Origin: Anaerorhabdus sp964386325
GTDB taxonomy: Bacteria; Bacillota_I; Bacilli_A; Erysipelotrichales; Erysipelotrichaceae
Direction: 5' to 3'
Assembly (NCBI GenBank): GCA_964386325.1
Contig: CAYLQY010000006.1
Location: forward strand, 1 to 64,000
DNA length: 64,000 bases
This document shows positions 33,844-41,576 of the stretch, piece by piece (position 1 is the stretch's first letter; each line of letters opens with the position of its first letter). The position numbers and the translations under genes are program-made. The notes beneath the pieces are model-generated. The model made no database searches. It saw nothing but the letters and a program-made list of their open reading frames with translations, and was not told the origin of the DNA.

Positions 33844-35268
33844 ATGGAAGCATTTCCAAAACATTTTTTATGGGGTGGAGCAACTGCGGCTAATCAAGTT
33901 GAAGGTGCTTATCAAGAAGGACATCGCGGTTTATCTAACATTGATGTAATTCCTTCGGGTGAGCAAAGATTCTTAGTTGCAAGTGGGAAGCTGCACTATA
34001 ATCAAATAAAAGAAGGTAAATATCCTTCGCATTATGCTGTAGATGCTTATCATCACTATAAAGAAGATATAGCACTATTTGCCCAAATGGGGTTTAAGGT
34101 ATACCGCTTTTCTATCGGTTGGTCAAGAATATATCCACACGGTGATGAGGAAAAACCAAATGAAGAAGGATTATTGTTTTATGAGAATATAATAAATGAA
34201 TGTTTAAAATACAATATTGAACCCTTAGTTACAATTAATCATTTTGATGTTCCTTTGCATCTAGTAGAAACATATGGTTCTTGGCGTAATCGTCAATGCA
34301 TCGATTTCTATTTGAATTTATGTGAAACGTTATTTAATCGATTTAAAGGAAAAGTAAAGTATTGGATTACATTCAATGAGATAAACATGATTTTACATAT
34401 GCCGTTCATGGCTGCAGGCTTGATGTTTGATGCAAGTGAAAATCGGGATGAGGTTTGCTACCTTGCGACTCATCATGAACTAATTGCAAGTGCTAAGGCA
34501 GTGATTTTAGCACATAAAATAGATCCATCTATGAAATTGGGTTGTATGCTTGCAGCGGGAAATGCATATCCATATTCATGTAATCCTGAAGATGTGATGG
34601 AGTCAATCAAAATGGATCGCGAAAATTATTTCTTCGCTGATGTTCAATGTCGAGGATTTTATCCAACATATGCATTGAAGCAATTAGAGCGTAATCAAAT
34701 ATCAATACCTTTCGAAGAAAATGATGAGAATATTCTCAAAGAAGGTATTGTTGATTTTGTGTCATTTTCATACTATAACAGCTTAGTTGCAACGAGTAAT
34801 ACCGAATTAAAATCAACAGCAAAAGGTAATATTTTTGCATCAGTTGAAAATCCTTATTTGAAATCAAGTGAGTGGGGTTGGCAAATTGATCCACTTGGTT
34901 TAAGAATTACATGTAACATATTGTATGATCGTTATCAAAAACCATTGTTTATTGTTGAAAATGGCTTAGGTGCCATAGATCAATTTAATGATGGTGATAT
35001 CCAAGATGACTATCGTATTGATTACTTACGTAGTCATTTGAAAGCATTAAACGATGCGATAAATATCGATGGTGTTGATGTACTGGGATATACAACATGG
35101 GGGTGCATTGATTTAATTAGTGCAAGTACTGGTGAAATGAAAAAACGCTATGGATTTATATACGTGGACGCTGATGAAAGTGGAAATGGAACATTAAATC
35201 GCTATAAGAAAAAATCATTTTCTTGGTATCAAGAAGTGATTAAATCAAATGGACAAAATTTAGATTAG
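33844..35268 (+). CDS. bglA: 6-phospho-beta-glucosidase, GH1
   Basis: The enzyme cleaves the phosphorylated glucoside brought in by the upstream PTS permease to glucose 6-phosphate and the aglycone. It is a GH1 TIM barrel of 474 residues. E179 in TFNEIN is the acid/base and E372 in IVENG the nucleophile; the N-terminus FLWGGATAANQVEGAY is typical. The ribosome site GGAGG precedes the start at 33844. It ends the operon before the terminator at 35271. Confidence 0.95.
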   Translation: MEAFPKHFLWGGATAANQVEGAYQEGHRGLSNIDVIPSGEQRFLVASGKLHYNQIKEGKYPSHYAVDAYHHYKEDIALFAQMGFKVYRFSIGWSRIYPHGDEEKPNEEGLLFYENIINECLKYNIEPLVTINHFDVPLHLVETYGSWRNRQCIDFYLNLCETLFNRFKGKVKYWITFNEINMILHMPFMAAGLMFDASENRDEVCYLATHHELIASAKAVILAHKIDPSMKLGCMLAAGNAYPYSCNPEDVMESIKMDRENYFFADVQCRGFYPTYALKQLERNQISIPFEENDENILKEGIVDFVSFSYYNSLVATSNTELKSTAKGNIFASVENPYLKSSEWGWQIDPLGLRITCNILYDRYQKPLFIVENGLGAIDQFNDGDIQDDYRIDYLRSHLKALNDAINIDGVDVLGYTTWGCIDLISASTGEMKKRYGFIYVDADESGNGTLNRYKKKSFSWYQEVIKSNGQNLD

Positions 35269-35270
35269 TT

Positions 35271-35310
35271 AAAAGGAATTGTAAGAAATCGTTACAATTC
35301 CTTTTCTTTT
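35271..35310 (+). terminator. Terminator of the beta-glucoside operon
   Basis: Fourteen-base perfect arms 35271-35284 and 35292-35305 with a seven-base loop, followed by a T-rich stretch to 35310. Confidence 0.9.
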
Positions 35311-35314
35311 GTAT

Positions 35315-35342
35315 TTGACAACTGAATAATATGTGTTATGAT
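35315..35342 (+). promoter_or_regulatory. Upstream promoter of the GntR/mannose-PTS operon
   Basis: TTGACA at 35315-35320, a 16-base spacer and TATGAT at 35337-35342. The -10 overlaps the left arm of an inverted repeat. Confidence 0.6.
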
Positions 35343-35370
35343 GTCTTATATAAAAGAGATGTCATAACAC
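35333..35370. promoter_or_regulatory. Inverted repeat, candidate GntR operator
   Basis: GTGTTATGA at 35333-35341 and TCATAACAC at 35362-35370 are perfect nine-base inverted arms with a 20-base spacer. They cover the -10 of the upstream promoter and the -35 region of a second, downstream one, fitting autorepression by the GntR protein. Confidence 0.6.
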
Positions 35371-35385
35371 GTATTATCGCTTCTA

Positions 35386-35394
35386 TGATATAAT
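35386..35394 (+). promoter_or_regulatory. Second, extended -10 promoter of gntR
   Basis: TGA directly followed by TATAAT at 35389-35394 makes a strong extended -10, 25 bases before the start codon. No -35 is evident; the right operator arm lies where it would be. Confidence 0.5.
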
Positions 35395-35418
35395 GTAGAC
35401 AACGTAATGGAGGATATC

Positions 35419-36150
35419 ATGAGTAATCTACAAAATAAGGTTGCATCACCTTTATATCAACAACTTTATGATGCGATAATGGAAAAAATTACACTTGGTG
35501 AATATCAAGTAGGGAGTCAAATCCCGTCTGAAGATCAATTGAGTCAAATTTATAAGGTAAGTCGCATTACCGTTCGCAGTGCTATCCAAAAACTTTGCGA
35601 TGATAATATACTTGTTAAAAAACATGGTAAAGGTACCTTTGTATCACTACCTGTTTACGTTGAAAGTGTGAGTGCAGAAGGTAGTTTTACGAAATCATGT
35701 CTACAAATGGGGAAAACACCAAGTACAGAAATCATATCAAAGGATTTGAAATACATTGATAAACGAATCTGTGAACAATTGAATATTGATGAAAATGAGA
35801 AAGCCATTCATATTCAACGCCTACGTTTTATTGATGGACATGCGAGTATGCTTGAAGAGGACTATTTTATCGCAAATTTTGATTTTATGCTTAGTAAAAG
35901 TGTTGAACAACAACCTTTACTGGATGTTATTCGTGAAAATACAGGAAATACCGCTAAATTCTTTGATGATGTTATTGAAATTAAATATGCAACTAAAGAA
36001 CAAGCAAAATATTTAGATTGTGTTATTGGAGCACCTTTACTTTATGTGAGTCAAGTTGTTGTGGGTGATTCAAATCAAGTGCTTTATTATAACGAACAAT
36101 ATATTCGAAGTGATATTTACAAATTTTCAGTAAGATCAAGTAATAAATAG
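35419..36150 (+). CDS. GntR family regulator with UTRA domain (HutC subfamily)
   Basis: Residues about 10-75 form the GntR winged helix (SPLYQQLYDAI, then VGSQIPSEDQLSQIYKVSRI), and 90-235 a UTRA ligand-binding domain. Such repressors bind a sugar phosphate or amino sugar. The ATG at 35407 is part of the Shine-Dalgarno region (GGAGG at 35409-35413), so 35419 is the better start, giving 243 residues. The gene leads a mannose-family PTS operon and probably senses the sugar phosphate that this system makes. Confidence 0.92.
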   Translation: MSNLQNKVASPLYQQLYDAIMEKITLGEYQVGSQIPSEDQLSQIYKVSRITVRSAIQKLCDDNILVKKHGKGTFVSLPVYVESVSAEGSFTKSCLQMGKTPSTEIISKDLKYIDKRICEQLNIDENEKAIHIQRLRFIDGHASMLEEDYFIANFDFMLSKSVEQQPLLDVIRENTGNTAKFFDDVIEIKYATKEQAKYLDCVIGAPLLYVSQVVVGDSNQVLYYNEQYIRSDIYKFSVRSSNK

Positions 36151-36215
36151 CATTTACTTGAATAAAAGCAAGGAATTAAAAAAGATGTTTTTAGTGCGCC
36201 TAAAAGGAGGGTAAG

Positions 36216-36635
36216 ATGAGAAGAATCATACTAGCATCACATGGTAAATTGGCTGAAGGAATGAAAGATGCAGCTAAACTTATTACTGGAGATTTAGCAG
36301 AAACAATTGAAACATATTGTTTATTACCAGGAAATACACCACTTGATTATGCTGCTCAGTTACAAGAAGAAATCATGAATAATCAAGATACAGAATTTGT
36401 GATTGTGGCAGATTTATATGGTGCAAGTGTTTGTTCAGCGATGTATCCATTAACTCTACATTCAAATGTTAAGTTGTTTACTGGATTGAGTTTACCTATT
36501 GTGTTGAATTTATTGTTGAGCTACACCGAACAATTGAATCCAAATAGTATCGAAGAGATTGTACAAGAATCAAAAGAAGGCATTAAATATATAACTACTC
36601 AAAGCGATGTTGAACAAGTCGAAAATGACTTTTAG
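36216..36635 (+). CDS. Mannose-family PTS EIIA
   Basis: The 139-residue single-domain IIA carries phosphate from HPr on His9 (IILASHGKLAEG). VADLYGASVCSAM matches the family loop where most members have DLxGGSP; here GGSP is replaced by GASV. It begins the structural part of the operon, 66 bases after gntR, with the ribosome site AAGGAGGG. Confidence 0.92.
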   Translation: MRRIILASHGKLAEGMKDAAKLITGDLAETIETYCLLPGNTPLDYAAQLQEEIMNNQDTEFVIVADLYGASVCSAMYPLTLHSNVKLFTGLSLPIVLNLLLSYTEQLNPNSIEEIVQESKEGIKYITTQSDVEQVENDF

Positions 36636-36649
36636 AAAGAGGTAATAGA

Positions 36650-37387
36650 ATGAGTAAAGATTTTTTATCACTATTTCAAAATGAAAAACCAATACTTGGC
36701 ATGATTCATCTAAAGGGAGAAGATGATGAAGATGTATTTGAAAGAGCAAAGAAGGAAATTGCGATTTATATCGAACAGGGTATAGACGGTATTATCTTAG
36801 AGACATACTTTGGTAATTATTATCAGCTTGAAAGAATATTAGATTATGTGGAAACAAGTAATCTTCCAATTGTCTATGGTGTAAATTGTTTGAATGTTGA
36901 TCACTTAGGATTTCATTTAGCCAATAAGTATCATGCTCAATTTGTACAAATCGATTCAGTTGTAGGTCATGTAAAAGAAAGAGATGAACCTTCGCTTCAT
37001 GAGTTTTTCAAGCTTGAAAGAGAAAATTCAGATGCATGTTTAATCGGTGGTGTTCGTTTTAAATATCAACCTGTTCTATCTATTCATTCAGTAGAAGAAG
37101 ATTTGAAAACAGCAATGACACGTTGTGATGGCATTTGTGTTACAGGTGAGGCAACTGGTGAAAATACTTCAATTGAAAAAATTAAACAGTTCAAAGATAC
37201 AGTAGGTGATTTCCCAGTCATTGTTGCGGCAGGAATAACAAAAGAAACTCTTGAAGAACAAATGCGCATTGCAGATGCAGCGATTATTGGCAGTTATTTC
37301 AAAGATACACGAATTGATACTGGCGATGTATGTGCTAAGCACGTTAAGGAAATTACAGACATTATTAAAAGAATGAGAGGAAAATAA
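36650..37387 (+). CDS. BtpA/SgcQ family TIM-barrel protein
   Basis: The 245-residue protein matches the BtpA/SgcQ family: ILGMIHLKG near the start, then IDGIILETYFG, and GENTSIEKIKQFKD plus VIVAAGITKE and AAIIGSYFK near the end, as in TIM-barrel phosphate-binding enzymes. Members occur in sugar gene clusters (SgcQ in E. coli), but no firm reaction is known. It lies between IIA and IIB of the PTS, so it probably acts on the phosphorylated product of that PTS. It is not a photosystem factor in this setting, despite the BtpA name. Confidence 0.85.
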   Translation: MSKDFLSLFQNEKPILGMIHLKGEDDEDVFERAKKEIAIYIEQGIDGIILETYFGNYYQLERILDYVETSNLPIVYGVNCLNVDHLGFHLANKYHAQFVQIDSVVGHVKERDEPSLHEFFKLERENSDACLIGGVRFKYQPVLSIHSVEEDLKTAMTRCDGICVTGEATGENTSIEKIKQFKDTVGDFPVIVAAGITKETLEEQMRIADAAIIGSYFKDTRIDTGDVCAKHVKEITDIIKRMRGK

Positions 37388-37388
37388 C

Positions 37389-37862
37389 ATGATAAAACTT
37401 GTCAGAATTGATCATCGATTGTTGCATGGGCAAGTAGCCTTTGCTTGGACAAAAAGCTTGGGAACGGATTGTATTCTAATCGCAAATGATGAAGTTGCGA
37501 AAGATAATTTACGCATGGCAGCATTAAGAATGGCAGCACCAAGTGGAGTGAAACTTGTAATAAAAAGCATTGAAGATTCAATCATGGCTTTGAATTCAGG
37601 AGTTACTGATAAATATCATTTAATGATTATTCTTGAATCAATTAAAGATGCTGATGAATTAACAAAACAAGTATCAAGCATTAAAAATGTAAATTTGGGT
37701 GGTGTTAAAACCGATGAAGGTAAAAAACAAATATCAATGGCTGTATTTGTATCGCCTGAAGAGATTCAACGATTACAAGATATGAATCAAAGAGGAATTT
37801 CAGTAGAAGTAAAAATGGTACCGGAAGATAAGGGTCAAGATGTAATGGACCTTATTAAATAA
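37389..37862 (+). CDS. Mannose-family PTS EIIB
   Basis: The 157-residue IIB accepts phosphate from IIA and passes it to the sugar. The phospho-His is His13 in RLLHGQVAFAW. It follows the BtpA-type gene by one base, and IIC starts 17 bases after it. Confidence 0.93.
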   Translation: MIKLVRIDHRLLHGQVAFAWTKSLGTDCILIANDEVAKDNLRMAALRMAAPSGVKLVIKSIEDSIMALNSGVTDKYHLMIILESIKDADELTKQVSSIKNVNLGGVKTDEGKKQISMAVFVSPEEIQRLQDMNQRGISVEVKMVPEDKGQDVMDLIK

Positions 37863-37879
37863 AAAAGGAGGATGGTTAA

Positions 37880-38653
37880 ATGGTAGTACAAGCGTTATTA
37901 ATCTTTTGTATCGCTGCCTTTGGTTATTTGAATAGCTTCTTTGCAAGTTCAAATATAGGCAGACCCCTTGTAGTTTCTACATTAGTTGGATTGGCTTTAA
38001 ATGATTTAAGAACCGGAATTATGGCAGGAGCAACCTTAGAACTTGTTTGGTTAGGGGCATTCCCAATTGGTGCAAGTAATCCACCGGATTATACATCAGG
38101 GGCAATTCTAGGAACAGCATATGTTATCTTATCAGGTGCAGACATTGCTTCAGCAGTTCTACTAGCAGTACCAGTAGCAACACTTACAGCATTATTATCA
38201 AACTTCATGATGATGTTTGTTGTTCCTATTATTGGACATAAAGCAGATCGTTATGCAGAAAAAGGTGATTGCCATGGTGTTGACATGATGCATTACCTTG
38301 CGATTGTAGTTCAAATTATTCCACAAGCAGGTATTGTAGCATTAGCATTCTATTTTGGAGAACCAGTTATTGAAAGTGTTATCGCAAGTATTCCACAATG
38401 GTTAAATAGCGGATTAAATTACGCAACTGGATTGATTCCAGCAATTGGGTTTGCGATGATTGCAAGAATGATTATGAACAAACAATTAGCTTGTTTCTTA
38501 TTCCTAGGATTCTTATTATGTGCATACCTTAATATGCCAATTATTGGACTTGCAGGAATTGGAGCATGTATCGTTGCATTCTTATTCTTTAATGAAAAAA
38601 GAAATAATACAGTTGTAATGGATGGAGGTGTTCAAGATGACAATGAGTTCTAA
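37880..38653 (+). CDS. Mannose-family PTS EIIC
   Basis: A membrane channel subunit of 257 residues with about seven to eight helices. GATLELVWLGAFPIGASNPPD is the conserved family stretch seen here in parts (TLELVWLGA, GASNPPD). It forms the pathway for sugar together with IID. The last 17 bases overlap the IID gene. Confidence 0.93.
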   Translation: MVVQALLIFCIAAFGYLNSFFASSNIGRPLVVSTLVGLALNDLRTGIMAGATLELVWLGAFPIGASNPPDYTSGAILGTAYVILSGADIASAVLLAVPVATLTALLSNFMMMFVVPIIGHKADRYAEKGDCHGVDMMHYLAIVVQIIPQAGIVALAFYFGEPVIESVIASIPQWLNSGLNYATGLIPAIGFAMIARMIMNKQLACFLFLGFLLCAYLNMPIIGLAGIGACIVAFLFFNEKRNNTVVMDGGVQDDNEF

Positions 38654-39467
38654 TAGTGCGAAGAAACTAACTAAAAAAGAATTAAATCAAATCTTTATTC
38701 GTTCATGTCAATTGGATATTTCATGGGATTATGAACGTCAACAACATATTGCATACTCATATGCATTAACACCAGTTGTACGTAAATTATACCCAAATAA
38801 AGAAGATGAAGAAAAAAGAGTTGAAGCACTAAAACGTGGGCTTGAATTCATGGCTATCACACCACAATTATCACCGCTATTAATGGGAATTAATGCGGCT
38901 ATGGAAGAAGAAAATGCCAATAATCCAAACTTTGATGGTAACTCTATCAATGCGGTTAAGACATCATTAATGGGACCTTTAGCAGGAATTGGAGACTCTT
39001 TGATTCCTGGCACATTAAGAATTATTGCAGCTGGTATCGCAATCTCATTTGCTGCAGCTGGTAATATTCTTGGACCTATTTTATACTTACTTATTTTCAA
39101 TATTCCAGCATTTATTATTCGTTATTATAGTTTGAAATTTGGTTATTCATTTGGTTCTAGCTTTATTGAAAAAATTGCGAAGAGTGGAATCATGAATAAA
39201 GTTTCCTATTATGCAGGTATTGTTGGTTTAATGGTTATTGGTGGAATGATTTGTCAACAAATCTGGTTGGATTTGCCAATCATGGTAGGTAGTGGCGATT
39301 TTGCACAACCATTAACGTATTATTTGGATCAAATCATGCCTTGCTTAATCCAATTAGGGGTATTTGGATTTATGTATTGGGTTCTAGGTAAGAAAGTGAA
39401 AACAACGACAATTTTACTATCACTGGTTGTGGTATGTTGTGCTCTTTCATTTATCTTTGGACTATAA
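38637..39467 (+). CDS. Mannose-family PTS EIID
   Basis: The 276-residue subunit is specific to mannose-type systems. It has the N-terminal signature with FIRSCQLDISWDYERQQ, the SLMGPLAGIGDSL loop, and C-terminal membrane helices. An ATG at 38622 overlaps the Shine-Dalgarno GGAGG, so 38637 is the likely start. The sugar is unknown; mannose-family PTS carry mannose, sorbose, N-acetylgalactosamine, fructose or fructose-lysine. A terminator follows at 39516. Confidence 0.93.
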   Translation: MTMSSNSAKKLTKKELNQIFIRSCQLDISWDYERQQHIAYSYALTPVVRKLYPNKEDEEKRVEALKRGLEFMAITPQLSPLLMGINAAMEEENANNPNFDGNSINAVKTSLMGPLAGIGDSLIPGTLRIIAAGIAISFAAAGNILGPILYLLIFNIPAFIIRYYSLKFGYSFGSSFIEKIAKSGIMNKVSYYAGIVGLMVIGGMICQQIWLDLPIMVGSGDFAQPLTYYLDQIMPCLIQLGVFGFMYWVLGKKVKTTTILLSLVVVCCALSFIFGL

Positions 39468-39515
39468 AAAAGTAAATTTATCAAAGTTTCTATAGTTAGT
39501 AATAAAGAATAGATT

Positions 39516-39550
39516 GAAGGTTATGCCATTTTGGTATAATCTTCTTTTTT
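39516..39550 (+). terminator. Terminator of the mannose-PTS operon
   Basis: Twelve-base arms 39516-39527 and 39533-39544 pair with two G-U pairs around a five-base loop, followed by six T at 39545-39550. Confidence 0.85.
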
Positions 39551-39641
39551 CTATGATTTTTCACAATTAATGAAATACCTATTGAAACCAGTTAGATAAA
39601 GGGATACTAATCAAAAATGGATAGGAATTTAGTCTGAATAA

Positions 39642-39650
39642 TGGTAAAAT
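39642..39650 (+). promoter_or_regulatory. Extended -10 of the glgB-glgP operon
   Basis: TGG then TAAAAT at 39645-39650 is an extended -10 of the same type as at 202-210. No -35 match is seen. The first ATG is 24 bases downstream. Confidence 0.45.
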
Positions 39651-39674
39651 AAAAATATATCTAGGGAGGTATTT

Positions 39675-41576
39675 ATGACCTACACTACAATAATAGAAAG
39701 CTTTCATCAGGGGCATGCAATTGATTCATACAAATTGTTTGGTGCTCATTTTGCATATGAGTCAAAAGAAGGTGTTCGATTTACCGTTTATGCGCCTAAT
39801 GCAAAAGAAGTGCAAATTATCGGTGGATTCAATGAATGGGATGGGCAAAATCATCTCATGGAAAGAACGACAGACACAGGAGTTTGGAGTCTTTTTATTC
39901 CCGGATTAAAAGAGTGGGAAACTTATAAATATCGCATAACAAGTTGGGACGGTAAAATTTTAGATAAGTCTGATCCGTATGCGTTTTATAGTGAAACACG
40001 TCCGCAAACTGCATCAAAAATTGTGAATCTAGATGAGCTTGTTTGGAAAGATCAAAAATGGATGAAACAACGTACCAAAAATATTGATAAACCTATGAAT
40101 ATTTATGAAGTTCATGCCGGATCATGGAAACGCTATGAAGATGGACAATGGTTTAACTATGTCGAATTAGAAAAACAATTAATTCCTTATGTAAAAGAGA
40201 AAGGATTTACCCATATTGAGTTGATGCCTTTAGGTGAACATCCATTTGATGGTTCATGGGGTTATCAAGCAATTGGCTATTTCTCATGTACATCAAGATA
40301 TGGTAATCCAAAAGAATTTGCCCATTTTGTAGATACTTGTCATCGCAATGGCATTGGTGTCATTATGGATATGGTTCCAGTGCATTTTGTAAAAGATAGT
40401 CATGGATTAAGAGAATTTGATGGAAAACCTGTTTATGAGTATAAGAATCCCAATGATGCCAATAGTCAATGGGGAACATGTAACTTTGATTTATGGAGTG
40501 AAGAAGTACGTTCATTCTTAATGAGTAGTGCAGGTTTCTGGTGTGATGTGTATCATATTGATGGAATTCGAATTGATGCAGTTGCGAATATGATTTTCTG
40601 GGAAGGTAATAAAGATCGTGGTACAAATGATGGTGCATTAACATTCATGCGGCGAATGAATTATTATCTCAATAAAGAATATCCAACGGTTATGATTATT
40701 GCAGAAGACAGTAGTGATTATCCAAAAGTAACACAATCACCGTTAGACTCTGGTCTTGGATTTGATTATAAATGGGATTTAGGATGGATGAATGATACCT
40801 TAGCGTACTATGCTAGAGATCCAATTTATCGAAAATATCATCACAATAATTTATCTTTCTCAATGGCTTATTTCTATTCGGAAAAATTTATTCTGCCACT
40901 ATCACACGATGAGGTTGTGCATGGTAAAAAAACAATTGTCGATAGAATGTGGGGAGATTATGATCAAAAATTCTCACAAGTACGTAACTTATATATTTAT
41001 ATGATGACACACCCAGGTAAGAAATTATCATTTATGGGGAATGAATTAGGTATGTTCAGAGAGTTTGATGAATCAAAGGAATGTGATTGGTTTTTATTAA
41101 ATTATCCAAGACATGACAGTTTCTTACGCTTCTATGAAGATTTGAATAAAATTTATCTTCACCATGAATGCTTGAGTAAAAATGATTATGATAATATGAG
41201 TTTTAAATGGATTGATGCGGATAATGCAGATCAAAGTATTTACTCATTCTATCGTGAAAGCAAAGATGAAGTTTTAATTACAATTTTGAATATGACTCCT
41301 GTTGCACTTGAAGAGTTTAAATTAGGTGTTCCATATAAAGGAACGTATACGGAATTAATCAATTCAGAGAGAGATATCTATGATGGTTGTAATATGTGCA
41401 ATTTTAAACCATTGCGCAGTAAAAAAGATAAGATGAATAATCTTGAAAACAGTATACATATTCGATTAGCACCTTTTGGTGGTATCATCTTACGTTTTGA
41501 GAAAACAACAATTAAGGAAACAAAAAAACCTGTAAAACCAACAAGAACAAAGGAGACAAAAAATGTTCACAAATAA
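39675..41576 (+). CDS. glgB: 1,4-alpha-glucan branching enzyme
   Basis: The enzyme makes alpha-1,6 branches in glycogen. A CBM48 domain (about 20-110) is followed by the GH13 barrel. D301 in GIRIDAVA is the nucleophile, E344 in IIAEDSS the acid/base, D412 in LSHDEV the transition-state stabiliser; GEHPFDGSWGYQ is the GlgB signature region. Its 633 residues are normal for the short Bacillus-type form. The C-terminus is Lys/Thr-rich and ends inside the start of glgP (14-base overlap). Confidence 0.95.
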   Translation: MTYTTIIESFHQGHAIDSYKLFGAHFAYESKEGVRFTVYAPNAKEVQIIGGFNEWDGQNHLMERTTDTGVWSLFIPGLKEWETYKYRITSWDGKILDKSDPYAFYSETRPQTASKIVNLDELVWKDQKWMKQRTKNIDKPMNIYEVHAGSWKRYEDGQWFNYVELEKQLIPYVKEKGFTHIELMPLGEHPFDGSWGYQAIGYFSCTSRYGNPKEFAHFVDTCHRNGIGVIMDMVPVHFVKDSHGLREFDGKPVYEYKNPNDANSQWGTCNFDLWSEEVRSFLMSSAGFWCDVYHIDGIRIDAVANMIFWEGNKDRGTNDGALTFMRRMNYYLNKEYPTVMIIAEDSSDYPKVTQSPLDSGLGFDYKWDLGWMNDTLAYYARDPIYRKYHHNNLSFSMAYFYSEKFILPLSHDEVVHGKKTIVDRMWGDYDQKFSQVRNLYIYMMTHPGKKLSFMGNELGMFREFDESKECDWFLLNYPRHDSFLRFYEDLNKIYLHHECLSKNDYDNMSFKWIDADNADQSIYSFYRESKDEVLITILNMTPVALEEFKLGVPYKGTYTELINSERDIYDGCNMCNFKPLRSKKDKMNNLENSIHIRLAPFGGIILRFEKTTIKETKKPVKPTRTKETKNVHK

